Source of the DNA: Prorocentrum cordatum
Lineage: Eukaryota; Sar; Dinophyceae; Prorocentrales; Prorocentraceae
NCBI GenBank assembly: GCA_963575745.1
Contig: CAUYUJ010016343.1
Coordinates: 58,911-86,410 of the forward strand
DNA: 27,500 nucleotides
Direction: 5' to 3'
The notes under the pieces were generated by a model. That model was not told the origin of the DNA. It ran no database searches and saw only the letters and a list, made by a program, of their open reading frames with translations. Shown in pieces: positions 24,750 to 27,500 of this stretch (position 1 is its first letter; each line of letters starts with the position of its first letter). The translations under genes were made by a program, and so were the position numbers.

Positions 24750-24909
24750 TAGGGGGGCCACACGTGGACCCTGCCCCTGCCCCCCACGATTCGAGGGGGA
24801 AGGTGGGGCTCACTTCCTTCGGGAGCTCCCGAGCGCAGTGAACCCCACCCTCCCCTTCAGAAATCGTGGGCGGTAGGGGTAGGGTCCACATGTGCCCCCC
24901 CCCCCCCTA
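24750..24909. mobile_element. Long palindrome (foldback element), copy 2
   Basis: Arms meet at CGGGAGCTCCCG (centre 24825/24826). Outer words are CACGTGGACCCTGCCCCTGC and its inverse GGTAGGGGTAGGGTCCACATG. It shares with copy 1 (8345) the conserved words CCCTGCCCC, CACGATT / GAAATCGTG, GAGGGGGA.GGTGGGG and GGGAGCTCCC. Outer sequences differ from copy 1, so arm identity is maintained within a copy more than between copies. Confidence 0.85.
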
Positions 24910-24954
24910 CTGCGGGCGAGGGGGAAGGATCGGGGATCTTCTGACCCGGGTCAA

Positions 24955-25145
24955 TCCAGACCTGGGTCAGTCAGGCCTAATCTCGCAAGATCCTGCAAAA
25001 CCCTGCGCCCAAATCCGGGTCAATGCGAAGGATCCTGCAGGATCCTGCAGGATCCTGCACCCAAACCCGGGACAATGCGACCCTGGCCCTGCAGGATCCT
25101 GCAAGATCAAGATCGGGCGCTCTGGCTGACCCCCGTTTGCATCGA
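24955..25145 (+). mobile_element. GGGTCAG...GATCCTGCAGG element with inverted ends
   Basis: GGGTCAGTCAGGCCTAATCT at the left and, inverted, GGGGGTCAGCCAGAGCGCCC,GATCTTG at the right. Between them AGGATCCTGC is repeated three times in tandem (25031-25060) and AATCCGGGTCAATGCGA / AACCCGGGACAATGCGA is a direct repeat. Related ends occur at 14160 and 14946. Confidence 0.55.
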
Positions 25146-25199
25146 CCCCCGTTTCTTGAGCCCCGAAGGGAGGCAGCGGCACGAGGGCAGCCGGCCAGC

Positions 25200-25310
25200 C
25201 AGGATGGCAGGGGGGCAACCCCAGCACGCGCCGCCGCCCCCCCCCCCGCGGAGATGGGAGGGGGGCAACCCCGGCACGCGCCGCCGCCCCCCTCCCCCTT
25301 GAGACCTCCG
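25200..25310 (+). repeat. 50-bp direct repeat, two copies
   Basis: GGGGGCAACCCCAGCACGCG and GGGGGCAACCCCGGCACGCG start at 25211 and 25261, each followed by CCGCCGCCCCCC and a C-run. Confidence 0.75.
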
Positions 25311-25384
25311 AGAGCGAGCGCCTGGGGAGGCACGGGCAGCTCTGGCCGTGTGGAGGCCATGACAGTGGACGTCCTCACAATCCC

Positions 25385-25510
25385 ACCATTGAATTAAGAA
25401 TGTGTTCAAAATGTGTAGAACGTGTTCTAAAAATATTTCAAGCATGTTTTGGACATACTTAAAACATGTTTGACACATGTTTTAGACATCTGAACATGAT
25501 TTGGCAGCAT
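25385..25510. other. AT-rich island with ACATGTTT words
   Basis: AAACATGTTTGACACATGTT, GCATGTTTTGGACAT and AATGTGTAGAACGTGTTC form overlapping short inverted repeats. No gene seen. Confidence 0.5.
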
Positions 25511-25814
25511 TCTTCCTCTCCACTCGGGGGGCCTGTTGAGGGTACAATCGGACCTAGGACGGAAGAACATCCTTGAAGATCGTTCGAGGGTACCCTCCCT
25601 CAGGATGCACAAGAACATCCAACGAACACGAACAACCTCCCCGAACCGACCTCGATATTATATCTGGGGGGGTTGTCTGTGCGCAGCCCGAGGCCATCCC
25701 ACCCCTTTTCCGCCCGTGAATTCTCGGGTGGGGAGATGGCGTGCGCTGCACGCCTGTCCCCGCATGGGCATGTGCATGGACAAGCGTGCGACGAGCACGG
25801 GCATGAAGATGTGA

Positions 25815-25955
25815 GCGCTCTGGTGTCTTTTCCGTCACGATCTGAATAGCACTGCTATTGGAGCCGCAATGCGAGCTGATAGGTTAGATGTCAGAGGTTT
25901 GTTGGAAGGCGCGCTTGTGGTTGACCAACAAAAGCTATCCAGGCGATGGACCTAA
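25815..25955 (+). CDS. Short coding-like ORF or terminal exon
   Basis: Open from just after a TGA (25812-25814) to TAA at 25953-25955, with an internal ATG at 25869. It reads ALWCLFRHDLNSTAIGAAMR, then ADRLDVRGLLEGALVVDQQK and a basic end LSRRWT. Composition is balanced and helix-like rather than repeat-driven, and the base composition here is close to neutral, so GC bias does not explain it. It may be a last exon whose acceptor is not clear, or a fragment. No family is recognised. The 89-bp array begins about 40 bp downstream. Confidence 0.35.
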   Translation, partial: ALWCLFRHDLNSTAIGAAMRADRLDVRGLLEGALVVDQQKLSRRWT

Positions 25956-25994
25956 CAACATGCAATTGTAAGTATCGCCGTTGTGAAACAAAAA

Positions 25995-26610
25995 CGCCTT
26001 CGGTGGAGCTCCCTATGGTGGCACGAAACGTGTGAGGGGTGCCAAAGTGAGGGGGGTGGCGGCATGCGAACGCAGCCACTGGCGCCTTAGATGGAGCACC
26101 CGATGAGGCCACGAAGCGTGTGAGAGGCGTGCCAAAGTGAGGACGGGTGGCGGCATGCGAACGCAGCCACTGGGGCCTTCGGTGGAGCTCCCGATGAAGC
26201 CACGAAGCGTGATAGGGGTGTGCTTAAGTGAGGAGGGGGGTGACGGCATGCGAACGCACCCACTGCGGCCTTCGGTGGAGCTCCCCATGTGGCCACGAAA
26301 CGTGTGAGGGACGTGCCAAAGTTGAAGAGGGGGGTGGCGGCATGCGAACGCACCCACTGCGGCCTTCGGTGGAGCTCCCCATGTGGCCACGAAACGTGTG
26401 AGGGACGTGCCAAAGTGGGGGGTTGGCGGCATGCGAACACAGCCACTCGGGCCCTCGGTGGAGCTCCCGATGAGGCCACGAAGCGTGTGAGAAGCGTGCC
26501 AAAGTGAGGGGGGTGGCGGCATGCCAACGCAGCACCTGGGGCTCTCGGTGGAGCTCCCTATGGGGCCACGAAGCGTGTGAGGGACGTGCCAAAGTGAGGG
26601 GGGGTGACGG
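25995..26610 (+). repeat. 89-bp minisatellite, array 2 (seven units)
   Basis: GGTGGAGC-type starts at 26002, 26090, 26181, 26274, 26368, 26457 and 26547 give unit lengths of 88-94 bp. Words GGCATGCGAACGCAGCCACT, GGTGGAGCTCCC and CACGAAGCGTGTGAGGGACG correspond to those of array 1 but with CAAAGTGAGGGGGG in place of CAAAATGGGGCGGC. The arrays therefore diverged before or during separate homogenisation. The GGCGCCGCC palindrome of array 1 is absent here. Confidence 0.9.
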
Positions 26611-26720
26611 GAGGAGGGGGGAGCGGGAGGAGCAGAGGAGGAGAGGGGACACGGGGCACCGCCTCTTGAAAATGAGGACCCCACACCACAGGACGGAGGT
26701 TGGGCGAAAGAAGCACATAT
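26596..26720 (+). repeat. Conserved 3' flank of the 89-bp array (copy 2)
   Basis: GTGACGGGAGGAGGGGGGAG, then GGCACCGCCTCTTGAAAATG, then AGGACCCCACACCACAGGAC, GGAGGTTGGGCG. Matches 455-560 in order. Confidence 0.75.
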
Positions 26721-26909
26721 GTGAGCGCGCTGGTGCGTCGGAAAACGGGAGAGATCCGCAGCCCTCAGAGGAGGAAAAGGTAAAACAGGGTAAACATAAC
26801 CACGCAGTATACGCGACAGATCAAAATAGACACGCGCGCGCGCCTCGCGTATGGACGAAGAGCGTCAAGGAACCGCGCGGTCGAATAGACACGACACCCT
26901 TGTCTTCCA

Positions 26910-27080
26910 GTCGGGGATGGACAGACCTCCCTTTAGTAAAACGTGGTTTAGTGAAAACGACCTCGGGCCCAAACCTGGCGGGCGCAAGCCTGGAAAATGA
27001 CGACCGCGGCGCCCTCCCGAGAACTGAAGACGGACAATTCACTCATCGACGCGTTAGGGTAGGAGGTCTGTCCACCTCCG
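26910..27080 (+). mobile_element. GTCGGGGATGGACAGACC inverted-repeat element, copy 2
   Basis: GTCGGGGATGGACAGACCTC,C at the left, GGAGGTCTGTCCACCTCCGA at the right. The interior aligns with 13331-13503 over its whole length (CTTTAGTAAAACG, TTAGTGAAAACGACCTCGGG, AAAATGACGACCGCGGCGCC, CTCATCGACGCGTTAGGGTA). Internal TTAGTAAAACGTGGTTTAGT is a short direct repeat specific to this copy. Confidence 0.8.
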
Positions 27081-27099
27081 ATCCAGGGCAGGAGAAGAA

Positions 27100-27449
27100 A
27101 TGGCAGAGCAGGGCACAGAGACCACTGCTAGCAAAAGCCCGGCTGCGCGCAAGAGCGACCTCGCACAGCAAGAGCGACCTCGGGTGCCAGGCCTCGGGGC
27201 ACTGCGGGGGAGACCAGCTCTCCGAGCAGCCCGGGGCGCCAGCCAGTGCTCATGGGGCCCCCGCGCGCCCGCACCAAACAGATCAATCTCGCGACAGGGC
27301 ACTCGGATCGGGGGGGCGACAAAAGGACAGCACAGGGCAGGGTAGAGTACCAGCTCCCGCAGCTGGTTTTCCTGGCGCCTCCCGGCGCCGGGAGGCGCCC
27401 GTGCATCGAGGAGCGGGCCCGACGGTGGGGCGAAAACACAGCTACATGA
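27100..27449 (+). CDS. Two overlapping coding-like frames, possible exons
   Basis: Frame 1 (27100-27345) starts MAEQGTETTASKSPAARKSD in an AAATGG context and is Arg/Ala/Pro-rich. Frame 2, from about 27336, reads GRVEYQLPQLVFLAPPGAGR and RPCIEERARRWGENTAT to a stop at 27449, with G/C at most third positions and a GCAG just before it. They could be consecutive exons of one plus-strand gene or chance frames; the minus strand is also open. AAGAGCGACCTCG is directly repeated at 27151 and 27171. No domain is recognised. Confidence 0.25.
27374..27399. repeat. Perfect 26-bp palindrome
   Basis: GGCGCCTCCCGGC followed directly by its reverse complement GCCGGGAGGCGCC, with no loop. It lies inside the second coding-like frame (residues LAPPGAGRRP), so either the frame tolerates it or the frame is not real. 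Confidence 0.85.
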
Positions 27450-27500
27450 CATTGATTTCGTAACCCCCCTTTCGCCACCCTGAGATCCGACGTTGCAAAC

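Overview
This window reads as nuclear DNA of a GC-rich eukaryote. There is no bacterial gene layout, no ribosome-binding-site/ORF series, no rRNA and no convincing tRNA. Long minisatellites, many (GGA)n/(TCC)n tracts, a GT...AG intron candidate and exon-like islands with G or C at almost every third codon position all point the same way. My best guess is a unicellular alga, most likely a dinoflagellate of the Prorocentrum type. The Gly-Leu-Trp-Pro-type frames near 20-21.7 kb resemble low-complexity predicted proteins I associate with such genomes. This is inference from memory; no spliced-leader or other diagnostic sequence was found.

Almost none of the window is confidently genic. Most reading frames are long only because the DNA is GC-rich and made of simple repeats, and they cross repeat boundaries on both strands. 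The layout is as follows. 1-560: an 89-bp minisatellite with its 3' flank. 0.6-1.65 kb: short inverted-repeat elements. 1.97-4.6 kb: GAT, GGA and TCC tracts with exon-like scraps and a possible endonuclease relic. 4.83-7.54 kb: a 65-bp minisatellite of about 41 units. 7.5-8.9 kb: a candidate minus-strand gene, a 160-bp palindrome and an acidic plus-strand frame. 9-11.5 kb: more GGA tracts and a 143-codon frame. 11.9-13.6 kb: six inverted-repeat elements packed end to end, then an exon-like segment. 14-18.3 kb: further repeat copies and simple repeats. 18.6-19.8 kb: palindromic GATGCATCGGCG repeats, then the best two-exon gene candidate (minus strand). 20.1-21.7 kb: a large pair of inverted 12-mer clusters. 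21.9-25.1 kb: hairpin elements, including a six-copy tandem array. 25.8-27.5 kb: a short coding-like frame, a second array of the first minisatellite, another inverted-repeat element and two coding-like frames.

The main discovery is the density and diversity of short foldback (MITE-like) elements. I can delimit about ten families, most with two or more copies inside the window. Copies lie in both orientations, sometimes abutting with fewer than 15 bp between them, and one family has been amplified into a tandem array. None carries a transposase here. They would have to be moved by enzymes encoded elsewhere, or spread by replication or recombination of hairpins. One family is a double stem-loop whose second stem varies between copies while staying paired.
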